Origin: Cohnella sp. AR92
GTDB lineage: Bacteria > Bacillota > Bacilli > Paenibacillales > Paenibacillaceae
Assembly (NCBI RefSeq): GCF_003990975.1
Contig: NZ_RZJR01000022.1
Coordinates: 1 to 64,000, forward strand
DNA: 64,000 bases
Direction: 5' to 3'
The first letter of the stretch is position 1; each line of letters opens with the position of its first letter. The translations under genes were made by a program, and so were the position numbers. Below, one piece after another: positions 25,408-35,422 of the stretch. The notes beneath the pieces are model-generated. The model had not been told where the DNA came from. It saw only the letters and a program-made list of their open reading frames with translations, and ran no database searches.

Positions 25408-26925
25408 ATGGAGGCAGCTACGATTGTCTTGTTCGGGGCGACAGGGGATTTGGCCAAGAGAAAAATCTACCCCGCCCTCTATAATTTGTTCGCCGACGGC
25501 AAGCTTCCGAAGTCGTTCTCGGTTATCGGGCTTGGCAGAAGGGAATGGTCCGACGCCAAGCTTCAAGAGAACGTCGCGCAATCGATCCAGACGTTCTCCA
25601 GACGCAAAGCGGAAGACGAGGAGAAGCTGGGGCAGTTCCTCGGCGCGTTCCGTTACAGCGTTCTGGACGTGGGCCAAGAGGATGACTACAAGAAGCTGCT
25701 GACTCTGGTCGAGAAGCGCGAAGAGGAGCTCGGCATTCCGCAGAACCGGTTGTTCTATCTGTCGGTCGGCCCCGAGTTCTTCGAGACGATCGCGTTCAAC
25801 ATCAAGTCCAGCGGCTTGGGATCGACGAAGGGCTGGAAGCGGCTGGTCATCGAGAAGCCGTTCGGCCACGACCTGGCGTCGGCCCGGGATCTCAATAAGA
25901 AGCTGAGCGCGGCGTTCGCGGAGGAAGAGGTTTTCCGAATCGACCACTACCTCGGCAAGCCGGTCGTTCAGAAGATGGAGATGCTGCAGCACGCGAATCC
26001 GGTTCTGCAAGCGTTCTGGACGAACCGTTATATCGCCAACGTGCAGATTACGGCGATCGAGACGGTCGGCGTGGAAGAGAGAGCGGGGTATTACGACAAG
26101 TCCGGCGCTATCCGCGACATGTTCCAGAATCACCTGCTGCAGCTGCTGATGATGCTGGCGATCCATCTTCCGAGCGACAGCAGCCCCGGCGACGTGCGCG
26201 CCCGGAAGAAGGACGTCGTGGAAGCTCTCGTGCCCGTGCAAGCCGGGAACATCGCCTCCCAGGTCATCCGCGGCCAGTACAAGGCGGGTTCCGTCAACGG
26301 CAAGCCGGTCGAGGCTTACAAGTCGGAGCCGGGCATCCCGGCCGATTCGAACAACGACACGTTCGTCGCGGCCAAGCTGGCAATCGACAACTACTTCTGG
26401 CGCGGCGTCCCGGTCTATATCCGGACAGGCAAGCGCCTGAAGGAGAAGGCTACCCGCATCGTGATCGAATTCAAGGAGCCGCTGAAGCAAGCGACCCCGT
26501 CGAAGGATTCCACGATCGCCCCGAACCTGCTCGTGTTCGAGATGGCTCCGAACGAGAGCATCACGCTGCAGCTCAACACGAGAGACCCGGACGGCGACGG
26601 CGGCTTCAAGCCGCTCCACGTCGATCTTCATACCCACCGCGACAACACGGCGGAAGCGTATGAGAACCTGATCCACGATGCCTTCCGAGGGGATTCCACC
26701 TTCTTCGCCCACTGGGATGAAGTCGAGCTCTCCTGGCAGTGGGTGGAGCCGATCCTGAAGGCCTTCGAGAACAACGAGGTTCCGCTGCATCTCTATGAAG
26801 CGGGCTCCTACGGCCCGAAGGAATCCGGCGAGCTTCTGGCACAAGACGGCTTCCACTGGTGGTTCGACGAACAAGACGCCAAAGCGCAAGACGCTAAACG
26901 AGAAGGAGAAGAACAATATGCCTAA
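25408..26925 (+). CDS. zwf: Glucose-6-phosphate 1-dehydrogenase
   Basis: 505 aa. It oxidises glucose 6-phosphate to 6-phosphogluconolactone with NADP+, the first step of the oxidative pentose phosphate pathway. The N-terminal coenzyme motif is [12 protein letters not shown] (GATGDLA at residues 10-16). The active-site signature RIDHYLGK is near residues 177-184, with EKPFGHDL upstream at about 150. ATG 25408 has AAGGAGACGG 10 nt upstream. It overlaps tkt by 8 bp, so the two are coupled. It heads a cluster with tkt, tal, pgi and gnd. Confidence 0.97.
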   Translation: MEAATIVLFGATGDLAKRKIYPALYNLFADGKLPKSFSVIGLGRREWSDAKLQENVAQSIQTFSRRKAEDEEKLGQFLGAFRYSVLDVGQEDDYKKLLTLVEKREEELGIPQNRLFYLSVGPEFFETIAFNIKSSGLGSTKGWKRLVIEKPFGHDLASARDLNKKLSAAFAEEEVFRIDHYLGKPVVQKMEMLQHANPVLQAFWTNRYIANVQITAIETVGVEERAGYYDKSGAIRDMFQNHLLQLLMMLAIHLPSDSSPGDVRARKKDVVEALVPVQAGNIASQVIRGQYKAGSVNGKPVEAYKSEPGIPADSNNDTFVAAKLAIDNYFWRGVPVYIRTGKRLKEKATRIVIEFKEPLKQATPSKDSTIAPNLLVFEMAPNESITLQLNTRDPDGDGGFKPLHVDLHTHRDNTAEAYENLIHDAFRGDSTFFAHWDEVELSWQWVEPILKAFENNEVPLHLYEAGSYGPKESGELLAQDGFHWWFDEQDAKAQDAKREGEEQYA

Positions 26926-28912
26926 CACGTTAACCCTTGATCAACTCGCGATCGATACGATCCGCACCCTGTCCATCGACGCCATCAACGCGGCGAACTC
27001 CGGCCATCCGGGCCTGCCGATGGGGGCCGCTCCGATGGCCTACACCCTCTGGGCGCAAGCGCTGAACCACAATCCGAGCCATTCGAAGTGGTTTAACCGC
27101 GATCGCTTCGTCCTGTCCGCCGGACACGGTTCCGCTCTGCTCTACAGCTTGCTGCATTTGTTCGGCTACAAGGTATCGCTGGACGACGTGAAGCAGTTCC
27201 GCAAGCTGAACAGCAAGACGCCGGGACATCCCGAGTTCGGTCACACGGACGGCGTTGACGCGACGACGGGTCCTCTGGGTCAAGGGATCGCGAATGCGGT
27301 CGGGATGGCGATGGCGGAAGCCCATCTGGCCGCGAAGTTCAACCAAGAAGGCTATCCGGTCGTGGACCATCACACGTATGCGCTCGTCGGCGACGGCTGC
27401 CTGATGGAAGGGATCTCTTACGAAGCGATGTCGATGGCCGGCCACATGAAGCTGGGCAAGCTGATCGTCCTGTACGATTCGAACGACATCTCCCTCGACG
27501 GGGATCTGAACCTGAGCTTCGGCGAAAATGTTCAGAAGCGCGCGGAGTCCGCTCAATGGCAGTATCTTCGGGTCGAGGACGGCAACGATACCGCGGCGAT
27601 CGCGAAGGCAATCGAGGCGGCTAAGCAGAATACGCAGCAGCCGACCCTGATCGAGGTTCGCACGATCATCGGATACGGAAGCAAGGTCGCCGGAACGAAC
27701 AAGGCCCACGGCGCTCCGCTCGGCAAGGATGAAGCCAAATCGACGAAGGAAGCATACGGCTGGAACTACGAGGAAGAGTTCACCGTCCCGGCGGAAGTGA
27801 GAGCCCACTTCGAAGGATTGAAGAAGAAGGGCGAAGAGAAGGAAGCGGCTTGGAATCAGCTGTTCGCTGCCTATAAGAAGCAGTACCCTGAGCTCGGCCA
27901 AGAGCTGGATCAAGCGATCCAAGGCAAGGTCCTGATCGAAGCGGGAGACATCCTGACGTTCGATACGGCGAAGAGCGTCTCCACCCGCGTCGCCAGCGGC
28001 AACGCGATCAACCACTTCGTGAAGCGCGTGCCGACGATCTTCGGAGGAAGCGCGGACCTGTCGCACTCCACGATGACCGATATCGGCGGGGAAGCGATCT
28101 TCGCGATCGAATCGTACGCGGGACGCAACGTCTACTTCGGCGTCCGCGAACACGCGATGGGCGCGGCCGGCAACGGCATGGCGCTGCACGGCGGGGTTCA
28201 GCCGTTCGTCAGCACGTTCTTCGTCTTCAGCGATTACCTGCGCCCGTCCATCCGTCTGGCCGCGCTGCAGAAGCTGCCTGTCATCTACGTCTTTACGCAT
28301 GACTCCATCGCGGTTGGCGAAGACGGACCGACGCACGAGCCGGTCGAGCACCTCGCGGCGCTGCGCACCATCCCGGGCCTCACGGTCATCCGTCCTACCG
28401 ACGCCAACGAGACGGCAGCCGCTTGGGCTTATGCGCTCCAGCAGAAGGACGGTCCGGTCGCGCTCGTTCTGAGCCGCCAGAACCTTCCGATCTACGAAGC
28501 GACGAAGGCGAATGTGGAAGGCGTCGCGAAGGGAGCCTATATCCTGTCGGAGACGAACGCGAATCCGGACGTCATTCTGGCCGCAACCGGCTCGGAAGTG
28601 TCCTTGGCCATGAGCGCGAAGGCAGAACTGGAGAAGGACAACGTGTCCGTCCGCGTCGTCGCCATGCCGAGCCGCGAGCTGTTCGACCGCCAAGACGCCG
28701 CGTACAAGGAATCGGTTCTTCCGGCTTCCGTAACGAAGCGTCTCACGATCGAAGCGGGGATCTCGCTCGGTTGGGAACGCTATGCAGGTCCATCCGGCAA
28801 GGTGCTGGCCATCGATACGTTCGGCGCATCGGGTCCGGGAGGAGAAGTCATGGAATACTTCGGATTCTCGACTTCCAATGTCGTTCGCCTGGTTAAGGAT
28901 TTGCTGAATTAA
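26918..28912 (+). CDS. tkt: Transketolase
   Basis: 664 aa thiamine-diphosphate enzyme transferring two-carbon units between sugar phosphates in the non-oxidative pentose phosphate pathway. Seen are [19 protein letters not shown] near residues 24-42, the ThDP/metal motif [14 protein letters not shown] near 155-168, and [20 protein letters not shown] in the pyrimidine domain near 405-425. Start ATG 26918 has AGAAGGAGAAG upstream and lies within the end of zwf. Length fits bacterial transketolases. Confidence 0.97.
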   Translation: MPNTLTLDQLAIDTIRTLSIDAINAANSGHPGLPMGAAPMAYTLWAQALNHNPSHSKWFNRDRFVLSAGHGSALLYSLLHLFGYKVSLDDVKQFRKLNSKTPGHPEFGHTDGVDATTGPLGQGIANAVGMAMAEAHLAAKFNQEGYPVVDHHTYALVGDGCLMEGISYEAMSMAGHMKLGKLIVLYDSNDISLDGDLNLSFGENVQKRAESAQWQYLRVEDGNDTAAIAKAIEAAKQNTQQPTLIEVRTIIGYGSKVAGTNKAHGAPLGKDEAKSTKEAYGWNYEEEFTVPAEVRAHFEGLKKKGEEKEAAWNQLFAAYKKQYPELGQELDQAIQGKVLIEAGDILTFDTAKSVSTRVASGNAINHFVKRVPTIFGGSADLSHSTMTDIGGEAIFAIESYAGRNVYFGVREHAMGAAGNGMALHGGVQPFVSTFFVFSDYLRPSIRLAALQKLPVIYVFTHDSIAVGEDGPTHEPVEHLAALRTIPGLTVIRPTDANETAAAWAYALQQKDGPVALVLSRQNLPIYEATKANVEGVAKGAYILSETNANPDVILAATGSEVSLAMSAKAELEKDNVSVRVVAMPSRELFDRQDAAYKESVLPASVTKRLTIEAGISLGWERYAGPSGKVLAIDTFGASGPGGEVMEYFGFSTSNVVRLVKDLLN

Positions 28913-28952
28913 TCATTAAATAGAATAAAAAACAAAACGGAGGTTGTTACCC

Positions 28953-29618
28953 ATGAAATTCTTCATCGACACCGCTAACCTGGCGGACATCAAGAAGGCT
29001 TACAAAGTCGGCGTTCTGTCCGGCGTTACCACGAATCCTTCCCTGGTTGCCAAGGAAGGCGTAAAGTTCGAAGACCGCATCGCGGAAATTCTTCGCGAGG
29101 TTCCGGATGTGGAGTCCGTCTCCGCCGAAGTGACGCCTAACGCGATTACGGCCGAAGAGATGATCGCGGAAGCGAACGAGCTGATCAAGATCAACAATTA
29201 CGACAAGAACATCACGATCAAGCTGCCGATGACGCTGGCCGGCCTGGAAGCTTGCCGCTACCTGACCAAGAAAGGCGTCAAGACGAACGTCACGTTGATC
29301 TTCACGGTCAACCAAGCGCTGCTCGCGGCTCGCGCAGGCGCAACTTATGTGTCTCCGTTCCTCGGCCGCCTGGACGACATCTCCGAAGACGGCGTGCTGC
29401 TCGTGTCCAAGATCGCCGAGCTGTTCCGCGTGCACAACCTGGACGCTCAGATCATCGCGGCTTCGGTTCGCCACCCGGACCACGTAACCCGCGTAGCGAT
29501 GGCCGGCGCGCATATCGCCACGATTCCGTTCTCTGTCATCGAGCAGCTCTCCAAGCACCCGCTGACGGATCAAGGCATCGAGAAGTTCGCCGCCGACTGG
29601 AAAAAGACCGAGAAGTAA
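28953..29618 (+). CDS. tal: Transaldolase (fructose-6-phosphate aldolase-like, TalO/YwjH group)
   Basis: 221 aa short-form transaldolase. [20 protein letters not shown] and [14 protein letters not shown] form the N-terminus; the Schiff-base Lys is in [12 protein letters not shown] (near residue 86). ASVRHPDHV near 165 is conserved in the family. It transfers dihydroxyacetone units between sugar phosphates. ATG 28953 with GGAGGTTG upstream is preferred over TTG 28944. Its position after tkt supports the transaldolase rather than a catabolic aldolase role. Confidence 0.95.
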   Translation: MKFFIDTANLADIKKAYKVGVLSGVTTNPSLVAKEGVKFEDRIAEILREVPDVESVSAEVTPNAITAEEMIAEANELIKINNYDKNITIKLPMTLAGLEACRYLTKKGVKTNVTLIFTVNQALLAARAGATYVSPFLGRLDDISEDGVLLVSKIAELFRVHNLDAQIIAASVRHPDHVTRVAMAGAHIATIPFSVIEQLSKHPLTDQGIEKFAADWKKTEK

Positions 29619-29637
29619 GACTGACTAAGGCGCAATT

Positions 29638-29687
29638 AGGCGCATTGGGACGCAGGACGCACGCAAGAGCAATGCGCCAATGCGCCT
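29638..29687. other. 11 bp perfect hairpin between tal and pgi
   Basis: AGGCGCATTGG (29638-29648) is the exact complement of CCAATGCGCCT (29677-29687) around a 28 nt loop. No T run follows, so it is more likely an RNA processing or stability element than a terminator. pgi starts 32 bp later. Confidence 0.6.
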
Positions 29688-29719
29688 GAAATACGCTATA
29701 AGCGAAGGAGACGTTGCAG

Positions 29720-31057
29720 TTGGCTATCCGATTCGACTATACCGATGCATTGCCGTTCCTGCAGCAGCACGAAGTCGATTACTTCGGCGAGTTCGTGAAG
29801 ACCGCTCACGACAGGCTTCATCATAAGAAAGGTCCCGGCTCGGATTATCTGGGCTGGGTGGACCTTCCTTTCCAATACGACAAGGAAGAATTCGCCCGCA
29901 TCAAATCGGCCGCAAGCCGCATCCGCGGCAATTCCGAGGCGCTTGTCGTCATCGGAATCGGCGGCTCCTATCTGGGAGCGCGCGCGGCGATCGAATCGCT
30001 GTCCCACACGTTCCATAATCAGATGCCGGGCAACACCCAGGTTTATTTTGCCGGACAGAACATCAGCTCGACCTACGTTACCCATCTTCTAGAGCTGCTT
30101 GAAGGCAAGGATATCTCCCTGAACGTCATCTCCAAGTCGGGGACGACGACCGAACCGGCGATCGCCTTCCGTATTCTGCGCGATTACATGGAGAAGAAGT
30201 ACGGCAAGGAAGAGGCTCGCAAGCGGATTTTCGCTACGACCGACTCTTCCAAGGGCGCCTTGAAGACGCTGGCTTCCGAAGAAGGCTACGAGACGTTCGT
30301 CATTCCGGACGACGTTGGCGGACGCTATTCCGTGCTGACGGCCGTCGGCCTGCTTCCGATCGCGGTCGCGGGGCTCGACATCGACAAGATGATGGCGGGG
30401 GCGGCCGCAGCCGCCGAGAAGTACAACAACCCGGATCTCGCCACCAACGAGAGCTACCAATACGCGGCTGTCCGCAACGCTCTGTACCGCAAGGGCTATT
30501 CGATCGAGCTGCTCGCGAACTTCGAACCTTCCTTGCACTACGTCTCGGAATGGTGGAAGCAGCTGTTCGGCGAGAGCGAAGGCAAGGACCAGAAGGCTCT
30601 GTATCCGGCTTCCGTCGACTTCTCCACCGATCTGCACTCGATGGGGCAATACGTCCAAGAAGGACGCCGCAGCCTGATCGAGACGGTGCTGGCGGTGAAG
30701 AAGCCGAAGATCGAGCTGACGGTGGAGAGCGACAAGTCCAATCTGGACGGGCTCAACTTCCTGGCGGGCATGACGATGGACGAAGTGAACAAGCAAGCCG
30801 CTATCGGCACTCGCTTGGCGCACGTGGACGGCGGCGTTCCGAACCTGATCGTCGAGCTGGACGAGCTGAACGAATACACCTTCGGCGAGATGGTTTACTT
30901 CTTCGAGAAGGCTTGCGGCATCAGCGGCCATCTGCTCGGAGTGAATCCGTTCGACCAGCCGGGAGTCGAAGCCTATAAGGTCAACATGTTCGCGCTGCTG
31001 GGCAAGCCGGGTTACGAGGCCCAGAAGGAAGAGCTGTCGAAGCGCTTGTCCAAGTAA
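29720..31057 (+). CDS. pgi: Glucose-6-phosphate isomerase
   Basis: 445 aa. It interconverts glucose 6-phosphate and fructose 6-phosphate. Seen are [19 protein letters not shown] near residues 75-93, [16 protein letters not shown] near 138-153 (phosphate loop), and the C-terminal [19 protein letters not shown]. Start TTG 29720 is taken because AAGGAG lies 9 nt upstream; TTG 29714 would be too close. It fits between the transaldolase and gnd, linking the pentose phosphate cluster to glycolysis. Confidence 0.96.
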   Translation: MAIRFDYTDALPFLQQHEVDYFGEFVKTAHDRLHHKKGPGSDYLGWVDLPFQYDKEEFARIKSAASRIRGNSEALVVIGIGGSYLGARAAIESLSHTFHNQMPGNTQVYFAGQNISSTYVTHLLELLEGKDISLNVISKSGTTTEPAIAFRILRDYMEKKYGKEEARKRIFATTDSSKGALKTLASEEGYETFVIPDDVGGRYSVLTAVGLLPIAVAGLDIDKMMAGAAAAAEKYNNPDLATNESYQYAAVRNALYRKGYSIELLANFEPSLHYVSEWWKQLFGESEGKDQKALYPASVDFSTDLHSMGQYVQEGRRSLIETVLAVKKPKIELTVESDKSNLDGLNFLAGMTMDEVNKQAAIGTRLAHVDGGVPNLIVELDELNEYTFGEMVYFFEKACGISGHLLGVNPFDQPGVEAYKVNMFALLGKPGYEAQKEELSKRLSK

Positions 31058-31125
31058 GAGAGAGAGCCATGTTATAGAGATAGAAAATAGAGATATTCTT
31101 ATGGGATAGAAGTGGAGGAGTAACC

Positions 31126-32541
31126 ATGAGCAAGCAGCAGATTGGCGTTGTCGGCCTGGCCGTAATGGGCAAGAATCTGGCCTTGAACATCGAGAGCAAA
31201 GGCTTCTCGGTCTCACTGTTCAATCGTTCTCCGGAGAAGACGAAAGAGCTTCTGGCGGAAGCTCCGGGACGCAACTTCGTCGGTACTTACAGCGTGGAAG
31301 AATTCGTGCAATCCCTCGAGACCCCTCGCAAGATCCTGATCATGGTCAAAGCCGGGGCTCCGACGGACGACACGATCAACCAGCTCGTTCCTTACCTGAG
31401 CAAGGGCGACATCCTGATCGACGGCGGCAACGCCTACTTCCCGGATACGCAGCGCCGGAACGAAGCGCTTGAAGCGCAAGGCTTCCGCTACATCGGAGCC
31501 GGCGTGTCCGGCGGCGAGGAAGGCGCCCTGAAGGGGCCGGCTATCATGCCGGGCGGCCAGAAGGACGCTTACGAGCTGGTAGAGCCGATCCTGACCGCGA
31601 TCTCGGCCAAGGTCAACGGCGACCCATGTTCGACCTACATCGGAGAAGGCGGAGCCGGCCACTACGTGAAGATGGTGCATAACGGCATCGAGTACGGCGA
31701 TATGCAGCTCATCGGCGAAGCGTATCACCTTCTCAAGGATGTTCTAGGCCTTTCCACGAGCGAGCTGCACGATATTTTCACCGAATGGAACAAGGGCGAG
31801 CTGGACAGCTACTTGATCGAGATCACGGCCGACATCTTCGGCAAGACCGATCCGGACACCGGCAAGCCGATGGTCGACGTCATTCTCGACTCCGCCGGCC
31901 AGAAGGGAACCGGCAAGTGGACCAGCCAAAGCGCTCTCGATCTGGGCGTGCCGCTGTCCATTATCACGGAATCCGTCTTCGCCCGCTTCCTTTCGGCGAT
32001 GAAGGACGAGCGCGTGGCGGCCAGCAAGAAGCTGCATGGCCCGGCTGCCGCTGCCTTCGACGGCGACCGCGCGGCATTCATCGAGTCGGTTCGCAAGGCG
32101 TTGTTCGCGAGCAAGATCGCTTCGTATGCTCAAGGCTTCGCCCAGATGAGAGCGGCGTCCGAAGAGTATAACTGGAACCTGCAATACGGCAGCATCGCGA
32201 TGATCTTCCGCGGCGGCTGCATCATCCGCGCCGGATTCCTGCAGAACATCAAGGATGCTTACGACAAGAATCCGGAGCTAAAGAACCTGTTCCTGGACGA
32301 CTACTTCGGCGGCGTGATCGAGAGCTATCAGGAAGCGTGGAGAAGCGTCGTCGCGACGGCCGTAACGCGCGGCATTCCGGTGCCGGCGTTCGCTTCCGCC
32401 CTGGCTTACTACGACAGCTACCGTTCGGAGCGGCTTCCGGCCAACCTGCTGCAAGCTCAGCGCGACTACTTCGGAGCGCACACGTTCCAACGAGTTGACA
32501 AGGAAGGCGTCTTCCACTTCCAGTGGATGCGCAATGACTGA
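31126..32541 (+). CDS. gnd: 6-phosphogluconate dehydrogenase, decarboxylating (NADP+)
   Basis: 471 aa. It converts 6-phosphogluconate to ribulose 5-phosphate and CO2. The N-terminal Rossmann motif is [20 protein letters not shown] (GxAxMG, residues 5-24). The catalytic block [20 protein letters not shown] is near 177-196 with the active Lys and Glu, and [21 protein letters not shown] is near 248-268. Start ATG has GTGGAGGAG upstream. It is the last gene of the pentose phosphate cluster and ends at a strong terminator. Confidence 0.97.
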   Translation: MSKQQIGVVGLAVMGKNLALNIESKGFSVSLFNRSPEKTKELLAEAPGRNFVGTYSVEEFVQSLETPRKILIMVKAGAPTDDTINQLVPYLSKGDILIDGGNAYFPDTQRRNEALEAQGFRYIGAGVSGGEEGALKGPAIMPGGQKDAYELVEPILTAISAKVNGDPCSTYIGEGGAGHYVKMVHNGIEYGDMQLIGEAYHLLKDVLGLSTSELHDIFTEWNKGELDSYLIEITADIFGKTDPDTGKPMVDVILDSAGQKGTGKWTSQSALDLGVPLSIITESVFARFLSAMKDERVAASKKLHGPAAAAFDGDRAAFIESVRKALFASKIASYAQGFAQMRAASEEYNWNLQYGSIAMIFRGGCIIRAGFLQNIKDAYDKNPELKNLFLDDYFGGVIESYQEAWRSVVATAVTRGIPVPAFASALAYYDSYRSERLPANLLQAQRDYFGAHTFQRVDKEGVFHFQWMRND

Positions 32542-32564
32542 TTGATCTATTTTCCTCAATAGAA

Positions 32565-32593
32565 AAACCGTCCCGCAGAGGGACGGTTTTTTT
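32565..32593. terminator. Intrinsic terminator between gnd and the converging SDR gene
   Basis: AAACCGTCCC and GGGACGGTTT around a 5 nt loop with seven T; the A run on the left arm lets it work in both directions. Confidence 0.93.
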
Positions 32594-32614
32594 GACGTGG
32601 TTGGAAAAGCCGGA

Positions 32615-33367
32615 TTACTTAGCCGTTACCCCGCCGTCTACCGGAAGCTCGACGCCCGTGATATACGACGAATCGTCGGATGCCAGGAACAATACGGCAG
32701 TAGCGACTTCGGAAGCTCCGCCTACCCGCGGAAGCGCCGTCTGCGAGAGGAACCATTGCAGCATCTGTTCGTTCTGGATATGCTCGGCGCTCATCGGAGT
32801 CTCAATGAAGCCTGGGTGAACAGAGTTGACGCGGATGTTGAAGCGGCCATAATCGACAGCTGCCGCCTTGGTCAGCATGCGAACGGCGCCCTTGGAAGCC
32901 GTATAAGCGCCCGCGCCGCTGCCGCCGGTCAGGCCGGCGATCGAAGAGATATTGACAATGGAGCCGCCCTTGTTCTCGATCATCGACGGAATGACGTGCT
33001 TCATGCCGAGGAAGTTACCCGTTACGTTGATGTTCATAACGCGATTCCACTGGTCGATCGTCGTGTCGAGCAGGCCGACGGCAAGGGAGATGCCGGCGTT
33101 GTTGACGAGGACGTCGATTTTGCCATAGGCCTTCAGCGTCTTCTCAACGATAGATGCCCAGTCTTCTTCGGAAGCGACGTTGTGAGCGAAGCCAAGGGCT
33201 TGTCCGCCTGCCGCTTCAATCTCCTTCACGACAGCCAGCACGGCGGCTTCGTTGATGTCCGTTGCGATGACGCGAGCGCCTTCGCGGGCGAACAGAAGCG
33301 CCTCTTCGCGGCCCATGCCGCTGCCTGCGCCCGTTACGATTGCTACTTTATTATCTAATCTATTCAT
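32615..33367 (-). CDS. Short-chain dehydrogenase/reductase (SDR), glucose/3-oxoacyl reductase-like
   Basis: 250 aa classical SDR. Cofactor motif TGAGSGMG at residues 12-19, NNAG near 90, catalytic Ser in NISSIAGL near 141, and YTASK near 155-159. An Asp after the second beta strand (ATDINEAA) suggests NAD(H) rather than NADP(H). ATG 33367 is chosen because GAGGAG lies 8 nt upstream; longer in-frame starts run into the promoter. The substrate is unknown. Upstream it has its own promoter and a perfect palindromic operator, so it is separately controlled from the pentose phosphate genes. Confidence 0.93.
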   Translation of the reverse strand: MNRLDNKVAIVTGAGSGMGREEALLFAREGARVIATDINEAAVLAVVKEIEAAGGQALGFAHNVASEEDWASIVEKTLKAYGKIDVLVNNAGISLAVGLLDTTIDQWNRVMNINVTGNFLGMKHVIPSMIENKGGSIVNISSIAGLTGGSGAGAYTASKGAVRMLTKAAAVDYGRFNIRVNSVHPGFIETPMSAEHIQNEQMLQWFLSQTALPRVGGASEVATAVLFLASDDSSYITGVELPVDGGVTAK

Positions 33368-33414
33368 GCCAAATCTCCTCTTTTCAGCAGAGTTGTTGGA
33401 GATAGTCGAATATC

Positions 33415-33472
33415 GTGATAGTGTGACTATCACCACGAAACAAAGTATATCACGGACGTGTGCCGTTCTCAA
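33415..33472 (-). promoter_or_regulatory. SDR promoter and perfect palindromic operator
   Basis: On the minus strand TTGAGA (33472-33467) is 17 bp from TATACT (33449-33444). Just downstream lies GTGATAGT-GTG-ACTATCAC (33415-33433), an 8 bp perfect inverted repeat where a repressor could block the start of transcription. Its regulator is not encoded next to it. Confidence 0.7.
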
Positions 33473-33608
33473 ATCCTCTATTTTCATGCGCTAGAGCGAG
33501 TGGTCATTTTCTCATGGGCTTCCAGTAAGACTCATCGGTCCGCTTCGCATATTTCCTTAGTCGGGAGGCATTCTACAGGCAAACGAACAAGATGGAAGGT
33601 GGCGCGAA

Positions 33609-34355
33609 ATGAAAAGAGCAATGATCGCGGCGACAGCGGCCGTCCTGCTCGTAACGGGGGCGGGATGCGGCCATAAGCAGCAGAATGCGGCACCATCGGC
33701 TCAACCGCAGCAACGAATGCAGACGTCTTCCATATACAGCGCCGCGCCCTCCGACCCCGTCTATCGAGCCAGGCAGGCGACGGACGATACGACGGGCTTG
33801 CTGAATCGGCTGCTCGATCAACTTACGCCCCGGAACGGAGCGACGCAGCCTTCGGTTCCCCAAGGTCAGACCGGCTATCCGCAGACCGGATATCCTCAAG
33901 CCAGCATGAATCCCGTTCAGAGCGCGGCCCCGGCGCGAACCGCCGCTCCGGTTCAATCGGCTAACCCGCCGTCCTCGGCCAGCGCCTCCGCCTTCGAACA
34001 GCAGGTACTCGACCTGGTGAACAAGGAACGCCAGAGCGGAGGGCTGAACGCGTTGACGATGGATAGCAAGCTGGTGGAGGTTGCCAGAGCCAAAGCGAAG
34101 GACATGCATGACAACAACTATTTCGATCACCAGTCCCCGACCTATGGCTCTCCCTTCGATATGATGAAGTCGTTCGGCGTCAGCTACCAGTCGGCAGGCG
34201 AGAACATCGCCAAGGGACAGACAAGTCCCGAGCAAGTCATGAGCCAGTGGATGAACAGCCCCGGGCACAAAGCGAACATCATGAACGGCAGCTACACCAA
34301 GATCGGAGTCGGGTACATGCCGACGGGAGAATGGGTTCAGGAATTTACGGGCTGA
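33609..34355 (+). CDS. CAP-domain (SCP/YkwD-like) lipoprotein
   Basis: 248 aa. Signal peptide with lipobox GAGC (Cys near residue 20), a long Gln/Pro/Ala-rich linker to about residue 125, and a C-terminal CAP domain. The CAP domain runs VLDLVNKERQSGGLNALTMD, then YFDHQSPTYG near 172-181 (His of the CAP cavity), SAGENIAKGQ near 197-206, and SPGHKANIMN near 217-226 (second His). Bacterial CAP proteins lie on the cell surface or spore; their biochemical role is mostly unclear. A paralogue lies tail-to-tail at 34412-35104. Confidence 0.9.
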   Translation: MKRAMIAATAAVLLVTGAGCGHKQQNAAPSAQPQQRMQTSSIYSAAPSDPVYRARQATDDTTGLLNRLLDQLTPRNGATQPSVPQGQTGYPQTGYPQASMNPVQSAAPARTAAPVQSANPPSSASASAFEQQVLDLVNKERQSGGLNALTMDSKLVEVARAKAKDMHDNNYFDHQSPTYGSPFDMMKSFGVSYQSAGENIAKGQTSPEQVMSQWMNSPGHKANIMNGSYTKIGVGYMPTGEWVQEFTG

Positions 34356-34366
34356 TCGGCGAATCG

Positions 34367-34413
34367 AAACTCCGCTTTCGTCTCCTTAAGGGAGAGGAAG
34401 CGGAGTTTTTTTT
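34367..34413. terminator. Terminator shared by the two CAP-protein genes
   Basis: AAACTCCGCTT and AAGCGGAGTTT with an extra inner stem (CTCC/GGAG), then eight T on the plus strand; the facing gene ends inside it. Confidence 0.9.
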
Positions 34414-35104
34414 AGCCGATAAACTCTTCTACCCAGACGCTGTTATAATAACCGATTCCGATCTGAGTGAAGTGCGGGCTTAGAATATTGGCACGGTGAT
34501 CCGGGCTTGCCATCCACTGGCTCATCGCCTCCGCCGCGCTGGCTTGGCCTTGAGCGATATTCTCCCCGGCGGAACGGTAAGGAATGCCGAACATTCTCAT
34601 CATGTCGTACGGCATCCCATAATTCGGGGAGTTGTGGGAGAAGTAATTGCGGAAGACCATATCCTGCGCTTTGGTCATCGCCATCTCTCCCAAGCGAGCG
34701 TTCGCGCGAAGAGGCGCCAGTCCCGCATTCGCCCTTTCCCGGTTGACCAGGTCCAGCACCCGGCCTACGTTGTCGGAGGCGTTATCGAATGCGCGGGAAC
34801 CGGGGGCCGGAGAAGAGGCTTCGGTGCGGTAAGGAACATGATCCCGAATAAAGCGGGCAAGCCAGCTGGAGTTAGAGCTCGCGATAGGGTTCAGCGCCTG
34901 CAGAACGCGATAGGAAGAACCGTCTGCCCCGTCGGCGGTGGATACGGAAGAGGCCTGCTTCGGGATGGCCGAAGGGATGCCGTGCTTGGCGACCGGAGCC
35001 AGCCTTGCCTGGTTGGCGGTCAGCTGGTTGATCGTCAGATTCGGGTTGCTCGCGCAGCCGGACACCAGAAGAAAAAGCGCCGCGAAACCGATATGAGGTT
35101 TGAT
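34412..35104 (-). CDS. CAP-domain lipoprotein with apparent ATC start codon
   Basis: 230 aa. The C-terminal CAP domain (VLDLVNRERANAGLAPLRAN; YFSHNSPNYGMPYDMM; SAGENIAQGQ; SPDHRANILS) is clearly related to the 33609 protein. The only annotatable standard start, GTG 35065, lies inside a lipoprotein signal peptide. Reading further upstream in frame gives KPHIGFAALFLLVSGCASN with an ideal lipobox, and the codon before K is ATC at 35104. GGAGGAGGG lies 7 nt before that ATC, and an in-frame TGA lies 7 codons further up. So translation probably starts at ATC, or an ATG has mutated. Confidence 0.8.
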   Translation of the reverse strand: MKPHIGFAALFLLVSGCASNPNLTINQLTANQARLAPVAKHGIPSAIPKQASSVSTADGADGSSYRVLQALNPIASSNSSWLARFIRDHVPYRTEASSPAPGSRAFDNASDNVGRVLDLVNRERANAGLAPLRANARLGEMAMTKAQDMVFRNYFSHNSPNYGMPYDMMRMFGIPYRSAGENIAQGQASAAEAMSQWMASPDHRANILSPHFTQIGIGYYNSVWVEEFIG

Positions 35105-35422
35105 GGGGAATCCCTCCTCCGTTCATCCTGGCAGCGTTGCTGCCCAAGATAAGGTTCTGCAGTTAGCGATTGATTTATGTGAGAGCAGAAGCGTGAAAAG
35201 GCCCTTCACGCGGTCATAGAGAAGTTTGCGCGGCTCGCGGAGCAGTCCGGTTGGAACGGATCTCGCGGCCTTTTTGGCATTGAACGGCCAGGTTCGGCAC
35301 GATCCGGCAAATTCCTGCGGAATCCTATTGGTGCCGACAAACCGGAGTGATAAGATAGAGTTACCTATCTGCGAGCGGAAACCGACAAGCGTCAGTAAGA
35401 GAGGAAAAAAGGGAGGCGCTTC
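35105..35422. other. 318 bp divergent intergenic region
   Basis: Holds the ribosome binding site and promoter region of the minus-strand CAP gene and the promoter of the histidine kinase. No further gene was seen. Confidence 0.5.
35328..35356 (+). promoter_or_regulatory. Candidate promoter of the 7TM histidine kinase
   Basis: TTGGTG at 35328-35333, 17 bp spacer, TAAGAT at 35351-35356. Confidence 0.5.

Noticed and set aside
26930-28693. 587-codon open frame antisense to transketolase
   Set aside because: Shadow frame caused by codon bias of a strongly expressed gene; the forward frame is a complete transketolase.
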